The notes beneath the pieces are model-generated. The model searched no databases and was not told the origin of the DNA. It worked only from the letters and a program-made list of their open reading frames with translations. The translations under genes and the position numbers were made by a program. A DNA stretch of 64,000 nucleotides from an uncultured Lachnospiraceae bacterium (GTDB lineage Bacteria; Bacillota; Clostridia; Lachnospirales; Lachnospiraceae): positions 19,180 through 83,179 of the forward strand of contig CAJUID010000009.1 of assembly GCA_910585905.1 (NCBI GenBank), written 5' to 3'. This document shows, one piece after another, positions 26,500-34,451 of the stretch (position 1 is its first letter; every line of letters starts with the position of its first letter).

Positions 26500-26531
26500 G
26501 TCTGAATAGGATTTAGGGCAGGGCAACAGCA

Positions 26532-26677
26532 TTTATTCCCGCGAAGCAACGAGCCAAGCGCGAGCTTGCTCGCATTTGGCGACTGCCGCGAGGGTCAAAT
26601 ACCCCGCCCCTCTGGGGCGAACTTGCTAAAAAGAAGCTAAGTCATGCCCCGTTGCTTGCAGCGGGGTATTTGACTTT
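26532..26677 (+). repeat. Structured intergenic repeat, copy 1 (146 bp)
   Basis: The unit starts TTTATTCCCGCGAAGCAACG and ends GCGGGGTATTTGACTTT. It differs from copy 3 (62048-62193) at one base (C against A after CATTTGG). Internal pairing is extensive: GTCAAATACCCCG (26594-26606) is the exact reverse complement of CGGGGTATTTGAC (26662-26674), with smaller hairpins GCGAG/CTCGC and GCCCC/GGGGC between or before. It is the main content of the 595-base gap 26354-26948; the rest of that gap is AT-rich and shows no gene. Confidence 0.85.
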
Positions 26678-26948
26678 TTCAATTTACAGTCAATAAAATA
26701 GATTATAATTTTTAGTTATCCATCGCAAAAATTTAGAGTGTTCCTTATAACTTGTTTTTTGATTGTAAAGTGGCCGATTTGAGGAAAAAGAGATATAACA
26801 AAATCACACCTGAGTAAACAAAAACACAAAACAAAATCAAAACAAAGAGAACGTATTAGTATCGTGCTTATTCAGAGGCGGTGATACAATAATTGTAACA
26901 GATTGGTGCTGCATTTTATTGTATTATGGAAAGAAAGGATGGATAAGT

Positions 26949-29900
26949 ATGAGAAAAAAAGGTAGCGGAAAAAAGGCAGCCGCGCTGGTTTTAACATCGG
27001 CATTGACAGTGACGAGCGTTCCGGCCATCGGTCCGGCAAAAAGCGTTTCTGCCGCAGGAGGGACAGACGAATCAATTGTGTATGCAGTGGATTGTGGAGA
27101 TATTAATCCTGCCACGGCGCCGGAGGATGGGCCTCTTGGAACCCATAACTCCGTAACAGACCAGGTTTATGGGGTGGACAGTGTAACAGGGAAAAAGTGG
27201 GGAATTGATGATACGGTGAGCGGAAAGCTAGTTAATGGTGCTTGTACGGTAGGAGGCGTTTCTACAGATTGGACATGGCCATATGAGTTTACAACATCAG
27301 ATCAGGCGTCAAAGACATCTACGAACCGTTATACAAAAAACCAGACAGAGAGTGGGATTGACCCAAGACATTTAGATTATCGGTTTGAGATTGAGAATGG
27401 AACATATTTTGTTGAGGTAGGGTTTGCCGACCCGTGGGGTGTTTCGCAGAGTCCTTCGGTTTATGCAAATTATGGTCAAGAGGATCAGTCTGTGCTTGCA
27501 GAAAAGTTTCTAGTTTCTACTAATAATGGTATTGTCACGGCAAAGGTTACTGTAAAAAACCAGGAATTAACGATTAATGCAAGAGGGACGGGCAGCGAAA
27601 ATGCGGCAATAAATATGACACATATTACGATTAAGAAAGCAGATGATAAGACTTTGGCACAGACTGATTATGATGCGCTTTCTATCCGTACAGACAAAGT
27701 GGCTTCAGACCTTGAACTTCCTTTGACTGGGAGCAAGGCGGATAGTAAGATTACCTGGTCATCTTCCAATGAGGCAGTAATCACAAAGGATGGTAAGGTG
27801 ACAAGGCCGGGAAATGGTGAGGCGGATGTGAAAGTTACGCTGACTGCTGAGATTGTAAATGGGACAGCAAAGTTAATAAAAGAATTTGAGGTGATTGTTT
27901 CTGCTATGAATCAGACGACAGGGATAGAGTATTTTGATAGGACAGCAGTAGAAGTGACAGACGAGTATTATGACAATGCTTTAGAGTTAGATGCCAAGAA
28001 CCTTTTGGCGCTGGATGCCGACCGGCTGTTGGCGGGATTTCGTGAGACAGCGGCTTATGCAGCTGGGATGAATGAGGCAGACCGCAAAGCATATATGAAG
28101 GATAAGGTGCGCTATGGCGGCGGCTGGGAAAATGCGTTGATTGGCGGGCACACACTTGGTCATTATCTTACAGCAGTAGCACAGGGTGTGGTGAATCCAG
28201 GTCTTAGCAAGGAGATGCAGGAGAAGTTAAAGGAGAGGCTGGATTATATGGTTGATGCGCTGGCGGATTGCCAGTCAAAGACTGTAGGAAGCAAGGCGTG
28301 CAAGGAGGGGTATCTTTTTGGCGCGAAGCTTGTCAGTACAACCGAGTTGGAAGCGCAATTTAATAACGTTGAGAAAAGTTTGGCAAATATTTCGACACAG
28401 GCATGGGTGCCTTGGTATACGATGCACAAAATCCTTGCAGGGCTTGTGGATGCCTATGAGATTACTGGGAGCAAAACAGCACTTGCCACAGCGGAAAAAT
28501 TAGGGGACTGGGTTGCGGAAAGAGCAAATAACTGGTCAGATGCGACACAGAGTAAGGTGCTTGCAATTGAGTATGGCGGAATGAATGACGCAATGTACGA
28601 ACTTTATAAGTGCAGCGCCAAGGAGGAATATAAAAAGGCAGCCCATATGTTTGACGAGACGGCTTTGTTTGAGGCAGTTTTATCTGGAAAGGCAAATGTT
28701 TTAAATGCAAAACATGCAAATACGACAATCCCTAAATTCCTGGGGGCACTCTGCCGTTATGAGGTAGATTCTTCTGAGACAGTTTATCTTGAGTATGCAG
28801 AAGCATTCTGGAATATGGTAATAAAAAATCATACGTATATTACTGGCGGAAATAGCGAAGATGAGCATTTTGGTGCAGACAATATTCTTCATGGGGAGAG
28901 GACAAATGCGAACAATGAGACTTGTAATACATATAACATGCTGAAACTAAGCAGAAGGTTATTTATTATTACAGGTGATAAAAAGTATGCAGATTATTAT
29001 GAAAATACGTTGATCAATGCGATTATGTCCTCCCAGAACCATGAGACAGGGCTTACCATGTACTTCCAGCCAATGGCGAGCGGGTATCATAAAGTGTTTG
29101 GTACACTGGATACAAATTTCTGGTGCTGTACTGGTTCTGGTATGGAGAACTTTACTAAGCTTCAGGACAGCATTTACTTTAAGAGTGGAAAAACTGTGAT
29201 CGTCAACCAGTATCTTGCTTCAAAGGCGGCAGGGGATGGTTATCTGCTGGAGCAGACAGGAGATTTAAGCGAATCGGATACCATGACATTTAAAATATCA
29301 GGGGATAAAGCAGATATCAGTTTGAAGCTGCGCATTCCTGACTGGGTTCCAGAGGGGAAGGCTGTTGTTAAATTTGGCGAGGATACATACGAGTATACAA
29401 CAACGGATGGTTATATAGTGATTCCAAAGGGTAAGTTGGCAGCTGGAACAAGCTTTACTGTGAAGCTTCCGATGGAAGTTGTGGCGTATAACCTGCCGGA
29501 TTCTCAGAATACTTATGCATTTAAATATGGCCCGTTTGTATTAAGTGCTAAGCTTGGCACGGGCTCCCAGAGTGTTGGTTCTCATGGTGTTTCTGTAACA
29601 GTGCCTACTGGCAAAGCAGTTTCTAATGACAGCATTGGCATCCGGGCAGAGGCGAGCGTGGAAGAGTTTATGGCAAAGATTAATCAGTATCTGGTAAGAC
29701 AGGACGGCTCTATGGACTTTACGCTGAACGGAACGGACTTTAATTATGCATTTACGGCACATTATAGTCAGGATAAAGAAAATTATGGTATTTATTGGAC
29801 TTATTCAGTCAATGAGGATGACAGAGGTGCCGAGGCTGTTCTGGCGGAAAAGGCAGAAAAGCGCATGCAGCGTATACTTGTCGATAAAATTGAGCAGACA

Positions 29901-31880
29901 GGAAGAGGCCAGTATGAAGAGAGGTTCCTTCTTGCAGATGGTGAGACAAAGGATGGGCTGGTAGATAATAATTCTTTGGGAGAAGACGCGCCGGATCTGA
30001 CCCGCCGTGCAAGCGCAGGAGGTTCCTTTGGCTATAAGATGCAAGCGGCAGAGGGGGAAGATAATTATGTGCTGGTGACTTACAGAAAGTCGGAAGATGG
30101 AAAGCCGATGAAAATTTCTGTGGGGGATGCAGTTCTTTTTGACGGAAAAGTAGACAGCAAGGCAGCAGATGTAGTAAATGTAAATCTTTCCAGTGCAGAT
30201 ACTGCAGATTATTACCAGGTGATGTATAAGATTCCCGCAGATGTAGTAGACAAGAACCTTTCGTCTATTGAGGTATTGGAAAATAATGCAAAGGTAACAA
30301 AGCGGGTTCTTACGGTAACATTTGCAGGTACACAGGCGGAGGAATCTGCAAGGGTATGCAAATCGGTTTCTATGTTAAAGGCTATGGGAACAGAAAACTC
30401 CCTGATTGATGTGACATATAATGGAAAGAAACTGGAGGCAAAAGAGAATACCTATTATATCAACATTCCATATACGGAAGTTCCTGAAATGACGTTCCAG
30501 ATGGCGGACTCAAATGGATATATTGAAGTGGATGGCAAAGCCATTGATGAGACAAAACCAAAGAAATTAAATAAAGCTTCTGCGTCGGGTACAGTAACAT
30601 CATATACTGTTAAGGTATATGCAGAAGACTTTAAGACAGCAAAGACATATACGATTCAGGTAGAAAAGGATTATTCCGGTATTTCCTTAAAGGAAAATCT
30701 TGTGAATGCTTTTAACTTTGAAGATAATACGAATGGCGCTACAGCAGTAGCAAAGGCTGCTACGCCAGTAGAACAAAGCGGCGTGTCTTACCAGTATCAG
30801 GAGGGTGCAGTAGGCAAGGCGATTACACTGGATGGAACTTATGGGCTGAAACTTATGGAGAATGCAAATGCTCTAGGGGAGAGTTATACAATTAGTTTCT
30901 GGATGAATCCGAAAAATGTTGGTTCTGGTGTTGACCCGACAGTTGCAGCAGGTCTTTTCTCGCCGGAATACTGGCTGAACTTGACGCTGGACGGAAAAAT
31001 CTGGTCAAGGAATGGGGATTATATTGAGACAGGGGCTTCCAGTGCGTATATAGCAAATAAATGGCAGCATGTAACCCTGACAGTAGATGGAAACAGTGAA
31101 GGAACAGCACCTGGGACGGTTATTGGACAGCTTTATGTAGATGGGGAAGTTGTCAGCAAAGGAAATGTTGCAAAAGGCATTATGACACAGATTGGTGCAA
31201 AGCTGTACTTTGGTGTGAATGCATGGGATGCATATTTTTCCGGTGCACTTGATGATGTGATGGTGTTTAACAAAGTGTTAAGTGAGGAGGAAATCGCAGG
31301 GATTGCGAGCAAGGCAATTACAAGCGGGAACCTTTCTGGCGGAGGCAGCAGTAGCAGCGCGAAGCCTGCAGTAAAGAGTTTGGCAGTGAAGGCGGCAGGG
31401 TATCCGCTTAGCAAAAATACAGTTACACTGGTAAAGGGGAAAAAAGTTAAACTAAAAGTAAACGTATCTCCGGCAAAAGCGGACCAGAAAGTAGCATATT
31501 CTTCCAATAAAAAGAAAGTTGCAACTGTTTCTTCTATGGGAGTAGTAACCGCTAAGGGAATCGGAAGTGCGAAGATTCAGGTGAAGGCTGCAAACGGAAA
31601 GAAGAAGGTAATTACAATAAAGGTTGTAAAAAAGGCGAAGATTAATAAGGTACTAAAGGTAAAAAAGGCAAAGATTTCTATTAGTAAAGGAAAGAAAGCC
31701 CTAATTGCTATTCGTAAGATGACAGCAGGGACTACCAGTACGGTTGCATATAAATCCTCTGCCCAGGATGTGGCAGCAGTGAATGCATTCGGAGTGATTA
31801 CGGCAAAGAAGAAAGGAAAGGCTGTGATTACAGTTCGGTGTGGAAGGAAGATTGTTAAAGTAAGGGTTACAGTGAAATAG
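26949..31880 (+). CDS. Secreted beta-L-arabinofuranosidase, GH127, multidomain
   Basis: The 1643-residue protein has a signal peptide (ALVLTSALTVTSVP..., cleavage near AKSVSAA). An N-terminal malectin/CBM-like domain (about 45-235) is followed by an Ig-like domain (about 240-320, ITWSSSNEAVITKDGKVTRP) and the GH127 barrel (about 330-880). The GH127 zinc site and nucleophile are visible: E657 and C659 in NNETCN, C726 and C727 in FWCCTG. A LamG domain (about 1260-1450) and Big_2-type repeats rich in Lys (about 1475-1643) follow, which may hold the enzyme to the wall. It should release L-arabinofuranose from arabinan or arabino-oligosaccharides. ATG 26949 behind AGAAAGGATGG is preferred over 26919. 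Confidence 0.88.
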   Translation: MRKKGSGKKAAALVLTSALTVTSVPAIGPAKSVSAAGGTDESIVYAVDCGDINPATAPEDGPLGTHNSVTDQVYGVDSVTGKKWGIDDTVSGKLVNGACTVGGVSTDWTWPYEFTTSDQASKTSTNRYTKNQTESGIDPRHLDYRFEIENGTYFVEVGFADPWGVSQSPSVYANYGQEDQSVLAEKFLVSTNNGIVTAKVTVKNQELTINARGTGSENAAINMTHITIKKADDKTLAQTDYDALSIRTDKVASDLELPLTGSKADSKITWSSSNEAVITKDGKVTRPGNGEADVKVTLTAEIVNGTAKLIKEFEVIVSAMNQTTGIEYFDRTAVEVTDEYYDNALELDAKNLLALDADRLLAGFRETAAYAAGMNEADRKAYMKDKVRYGGGWENALIGGHTLGHYLTAVAQGVVNPGLSKEMQEKLKERLDYMVDALADCQSKTVGSKACKEGYLFGAKLVSTTELEAQFNNVEKSLANISTQAWVPWYTMHKILAGLVDAYEITGSKTALATAEKLGDWVAERANNWSDATQSKVLAIEYGGMNDAMYELYKCSAKEEYKKAAHMFDETALFEAVLSGKANVLNAKHANTTIPKFLGALCRYEVDSSETVYLEYAEAFWNMVIKNHTYITGGNSEDEHFGADNILHGERTNANNETCNTYNMLKLSRRLFIITGDKKYADYYENTLINAIMSSQNHETGLTMYFQPMASGYHKVFGTLDTNFWCCTGSGMENFTKLQDSIYFKSGKTVIVNQYLASKAAGDGYLLEQTGDLSESDTMTFKISGDKADISLKLRIPDWVPEGKAVVKFGEDTYEYTTTDGYIVIPKGKLAAGTSFTVKLPMEVVAYNLPDSQNTYAFKYGPFVLSAKLGTGSQSVGSHGVSVTVPTGKAVSNDSIGIRAEASVEEFMAKINQYLVRQDGSMDFTLNGTDFNYAFTAHYSQDKENYGIYWTYSVNEDDRGAEAVLAEKAEKRMQRILVDKIEQTGRGQYEERFLLADGETKDGLVDNNSLGEDAPDLTRRASAGGSFGYKMQAAEGEDNYVLVTYRKSEDGKPMKISVGDAVLFDGKVDSKAADVVNVNLSSADTADYYQVMYKIPADVVDKNLSSIEVLENNAKVTKRVLTVTFAGTQAEESARVCKSVSMLKAMGTENSLIDVTYNGKKLEAKENTYYINIPYTEVPEMTFQMADSNGYIEVDGKAIDETKPKKLNKASASGTVTSYTVKVYAEDFKTAKTYTIQVEKDYSGISLKENLVNAFNFEDNTNGATAVAKAATPVEQSGVSYQYQEGAVGKAITLDGTYGLKLMENANALGESYTISFWMNPKNVGSGVDPTVAAGLFSPEYWLNLTLDGKIWSRNGDYIETGASSAYIANKWQHVTLTVDGNSEGTAPGTVIGQLYVDGEVVSKGNVAKGIMTQIGAKLYFGVNAWDAYFSGALDDVMVFNKVLSEEEIAGIASKAITSGNLSGGGSSSSAKPAVKSLAVKAAGYPLSKNTVTLVKGKKVKLKVNVSPAKADQKVAYSSNKKKVATVSSMGVVTAKGIGSAKIQVKAANGKKKVITIKVVKKAKINKVLKVKKAKISISKGKKALIAIRKMTAGTTSTVAYKSSAQDVAAVNAFGVITAKKKGKAVITVRCGRKIVKVRVTVK

Positions 31881-31898
31881 TATTTTTAGTTTTTTGGG

Positions 31899-31923
31899 GG
31901 CACCGCTACAAGCGGTGCCTTTG
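31899..31923 (+). terminator. Rho-independent terminator after the GH127 gene
   Basis: GGCACCGCT (31899-31907) pairs with AGCGGTGCC (31911-31919) over a three-base loop and is followed by TTTGT, a short T tract. Confidence 0.75.
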
Positions 31924-31939
31924 TCTGTGGATACAGTTA

Positions 31940-31968
31940 TTGACACGTTTTCCAGCTTTTGTTATAGT
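31940..31968 (+). promoter_or_regulatory. Sigma-A promoter of the GH43 lipoprotein gene
   Basis: TTGACA (31940-31945), a 17-base spacer and TATAGT (31963-31968) lie 34 bases before the ATG at 32002, directly downstream of the GH127 terminator. Confidence 0.75.
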
Positions 31969-32001
31969 TGAAATACGAGAGTTCGGAGAAAGGAGAAGTG
32001 T

Positions 32002-33585
32002 ATGATAAAAAGAAACAAAGTATTTGCAGGGATTATGGTGGCGGCCATGATTGTAAATATGACAGGCTGTTCTGGCAGCAGTTCCGATGATAAGGACTCA
32101 AAAGGGAAGCAGAAAGTAGAAGAAAAGGTGGACAGTGATTTTAAGGTGAGCTACGACGGAATTAAGACGGCATCCCTTGATGTTGGCCTTAGTGTGCATG
32201 ACCCGTCAATTTTTGAGGAGGACGGGACATATTATATTTATGGTTCCCATATGGCGACGGCAAAGTCGGAGGATTTGCGGAACTGGACAATGGTAGCGGA
32301 TGGATATGGGAAAAATTCGGTTTATGGTGACCTGATGTTTCGTGAAGAGCCGTTTGAGTATTCGGGTAATTTAAATAGCTTGATTCCGACAGATGACAGC
32401 AATTGTCATGTATGGGCGCCAGATGTGATATATAACAAGGAACAGAAACTTTATTTTATGTATTTCTGCACTTCGTCCACTTGGAACGCATCGAATCTGT
32501 GTTATGCAACATCCAAGTCACCGGAAGGACCGTTTGATTGGAAAGGTGCATTGATTTATTCTGGGTTCGATAATGAAACGATGAAAAAGACGGATGTGTT
32601 AGATTATGTAGATGAGGATTATGCGAAAGAACATTATGTAAAATCGAGCGGAAATGAGTATAATTATGAAGAGTGTCCAAATGCAATTGACCCAACTGTG
32701 TTTTATGATGAAAATGATAGGCTCTGGATGGTATATGGTTCATTTTCCGGCGGTATTTTCTTGTTGGAGCTGGATAAAGAGACAGGGAAAGTAATCCACC
32801 CAGAGGCAGACCCGGAAAATGATGTTGACGCGTATTTTGGCAAACGGCTGATTGGAGGCGGGCATACTTCGATGGAGGCGCCTTATATTCTGTATGATGA
32901 GCCGAATGGATATTATTATCTATATGTGTCTTATGGTTCCCTGACAAGGGAGGGCGGTTACCAGATTCGTGTATTCCGCTCTAAGACGCCGGATGGTGAT
33001 TATGTGGATATGAAAGGGCAGGCTCCGGGAATCGGGAAGGGAAATCCGGCATATTTTGGCCTGAAACTTTCTGGCAACTATATGCTGCCGAGTCTTGAGA
33101 TGGCTTATATGGCAACAGGCCATAATTCTGCGTTGTTGGATAAGGATGGAAAGCGTTACATTGTCAACCATACCCGTTTTGATAATGGCACAGAGTACCA
33201 TGAGCCGAGAGTACATCAGTATTTCCTGAACGAAGAGGGATGGCCTTGTATGCTTCCTTATGCTACAGACGGGGAGACTATCTCGGAGAACGGTTATGCG
33301 ATGGATAAAGTAGTAGGTGAATATTTTGTGATCAATCAGGGGATAAAAGTAGATAAACAGATTGCTGAACCGTTTAAGCTGATGTTGACTGAAAAGGGAA
33401 ATGTATTTGGGAAAGGGATTACCGGCACATGGGAGATGAAGAAGGATAGCTGTTATGTACATATTACCTACAAGGAGAAAGAGTACAGCGGCGTGTTCTG
33501 TGAGATGAAGGATGAGGCTGGCACACCGGTTATGACATTCACGGCAGTAGGTGAAAATGAAAGCATATGGGGTGTAAAATATTGA
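32002..33585 (+). CDS. GH43 arabinanase-type lipoprotein
   Basis: The 527-residue protein has a lipoprotein signal ending in the lipobox NMTGC. The five-bladed propeller carries the three GH43 acids: D67 in SVHDPSI, D230 in NAIDPTVFYD and E292 in SMEAPYIL. WAPDVIYN and GSFSGGIFLLELD are typical of endo-alpha-1,5-L-arabinanases. The C-terminal 80 residues (TGTWEMKKDSCYVHI to ESIWGVKY) match the beta-barrel domain that accompanies these enzymes. Fixed to the outer membrane face, it should cut arabinan near the ABC transporters. It resembles the first half of the secreted GH43 enzyme at 49480-52530. Confidence 0.88.
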   Translation: MIKRNKVFAGIMVAAMIVNMTGCSGSSSDDKDSKGKQKVEEKVDSDFKVSYDGIKTASLDVGLSVHDPSIFEEDGTYYIYGSHMATAKSEDLRNWTMVADGYGKNSVYGDLMFREEPFEYSGNLNSLIPTDDSNCHVWAPDVIYNKEQKLYFMYFCTSSTWNASNLCYATSKSPEGPFDWKGALIYSGFDNETMKKTDVLDYVDEDYAKEHYVKSSGNEYNYEECPNAIDPTVFYDENDRLWMVYGSFSGGIFLLELDKETGKVIHPEADPENDVDAYFGKRLIGGGHTSMEAPYILYDEPNGYYYLYVSYGSLTREGGYQIRVFRSKTPDGDYVDMKGQAPGIGKGNPAYFGLKLSGNYMLPSLEMAYMATGHNSALLDKDGKRYIVNHTRFDNGTEYHEPRVHQYFLNEEGWPCMLPYATDGETISENGYAMDKVVGEYFVINQGIKVDKQIAEPFKLMLTEKGNVFGKGITGTWEMKKDSCYVHITYKEKEYSGVFCEMKDEAGTPVMTFTAVGENESIWGVKY

Positions 33586-33842
33586 TTAAGAGAAAAAAAG
33601 TAAAAGCAAAACCTGCCAATAAGAAAGAATGGGCAATTGATATTGCAAAAGAAATCTTTACATGGGTACTGTTTACAGTTCTGGTATTTGCATACTGGGT
33701 GGCAATGCTTTTGATTTTGTCGCTGGTATTATTAAATGTTTGGCGTGTAAGGTTTGAGGAGATTCTTGATTATTCCACGGTTTTAACAATTATTTCTTCG
33801 GTCGTCTATCTAGGGCGGATGCTGTACCGAAGGTTTCATTAA
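33582..33842 (+). CDS. Small membrane protein, two predicted helices
   Basis: The frame overlaps the end of the GH43 gene. TTG 33582, overlapping the stop TGA, follows GGGGTG at a usable distance and gives 86 residues; ATG 33567 is the alternative start. A Lys-rich N-terminus precedes a hydrophobic segment (EIFTWVLFTVLVFAYWVAML) that continues into LILSLVLLNVW, and a second, weaker hydrophobic stretch (TVLTIISSVVYLG). I do not recognise the family. Coupling to the GH43 lipoprotein is the only hint of a role. Confidence 0.55.
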   Translation: MIKRKKVKAKPANKKEWAIDIAKEIFTWVLFTVLVFAYWVAMLLILSLVLLNVWRVRFEEILDYSTVLTIISSVVYLGRMLYRRFH

Positions 33843-33866
33843 GATTATTGCAGTACGTTTTTGCGA

Positions 33867-33895
33867 GGGCACCAGAGAAATGGGTGCCCTTTTTT
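33867..33895 (+). terminator. Rho-independent terminator
   Basis: GGGCACC (33867-33873) pairs with GGTGCCC (33883-33889), followed by TTTTTT. It closes the GH43/small membrane protein unit. Confidence 0.85.
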
Positions 33896-34002
33896 GGATG
33901 CAGTTAGGGCAGGGGGCTTCGAGAAAGCATGGTTCTGGCAAAATGATGAGTTTTTGTTATTTGTTTTGTACTACATGCCATAAGAATTTGGGCAATTAAT
34001 AA

Positions 34003-34020
34003 AAAAAATGTACATTTTTT
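34003..34020. promoter_or_regulatory. Perfect 18-bp palindrome, candidate operator
   Basis: AAAAAATGTACATTTTTT is its own reverse complement. It lies 65 bases upstream of the -35 box of the ABC transporter operon. Its TGTACA core is shared with a second palindrome at 52597-52608 by the secreted GH43 gene. Confidence 0.5.
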
Positions 34021-34085
34021 ACGAAAAAGACTGGAAAAAGGTCACGTTTTATTGTAGAATATAACTACAAAGCCGAATGGTTGTA

Positions 34086-34114
34086 TTGACTTTTTAGTAC
34101 AATCATAGTATTAT
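34086..34114 (+). promoter_or_regulatory. Sigma-A promoter of the ABC transporter operon
   Basis: TTGACT (34086-34091) and TATTAT (34109-34114) are separated by 17 bases. Transcription should start near 34121, leaving a leader of about 330 bases before the ATG at 34452. Confidence 0.6.
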
Positions 34115-34120
34115 AAAATA

Positions 34121-34451
34121 AGCTAAATTATTTTATAAAAAGGTAAAATCGTATGAACAAAGGTAAATGCCCTGTGCAAGAAAAGGGCATTTCCTTTGCA
34201 TGCAGTTGTCAGATATGGGGTAATCTGGCAGGCTGCTCTGTGTAAGCTGATAATCCCGTGATATGCTGGCGGGATATCAATAGGCAGTATGGCAGGCTAA
34301 AGACTGACCCGCGCATAGTCAGGGCCTGGCTGCTGCATCAGGGTTAATACTTGATAAAGGGGTATTAACTGGCACGCAGTTGTGGGAGGCCGGGTTATGT
34401 GGTCTGTGTCTGCTTGGCTGCATGCACAAAATAAACTGTAAGGAGGATGCT
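34121..34451 (+). ncRNA. Long structured 5' leader of the ABC operon, candidate riboregulator
   Basis: No gene is seen in this stretch. Hairpins that can be read directly are AAATGCCC/GGGCATTT (34165-34172 with 34185-34192), ATCCCG/CGGGAT (34253-34258 with 34270-34275), CTGAC/GTCAG around 34303-34322 and GTTAATAC/GTATTAAC (34343-34350 with 34362-34369). The sequence is markedly more GC-rich from 34200 on than the promoter region. It matches no riboswitch class that I can recognise. Confidence 0.4.

Noticed and set aside
34380..34451. 24-residue N-terminal extension of the first binding protein
   Set aside because: AAGGAGG lies directly before ATG 34452, and the signal peptide starts there.
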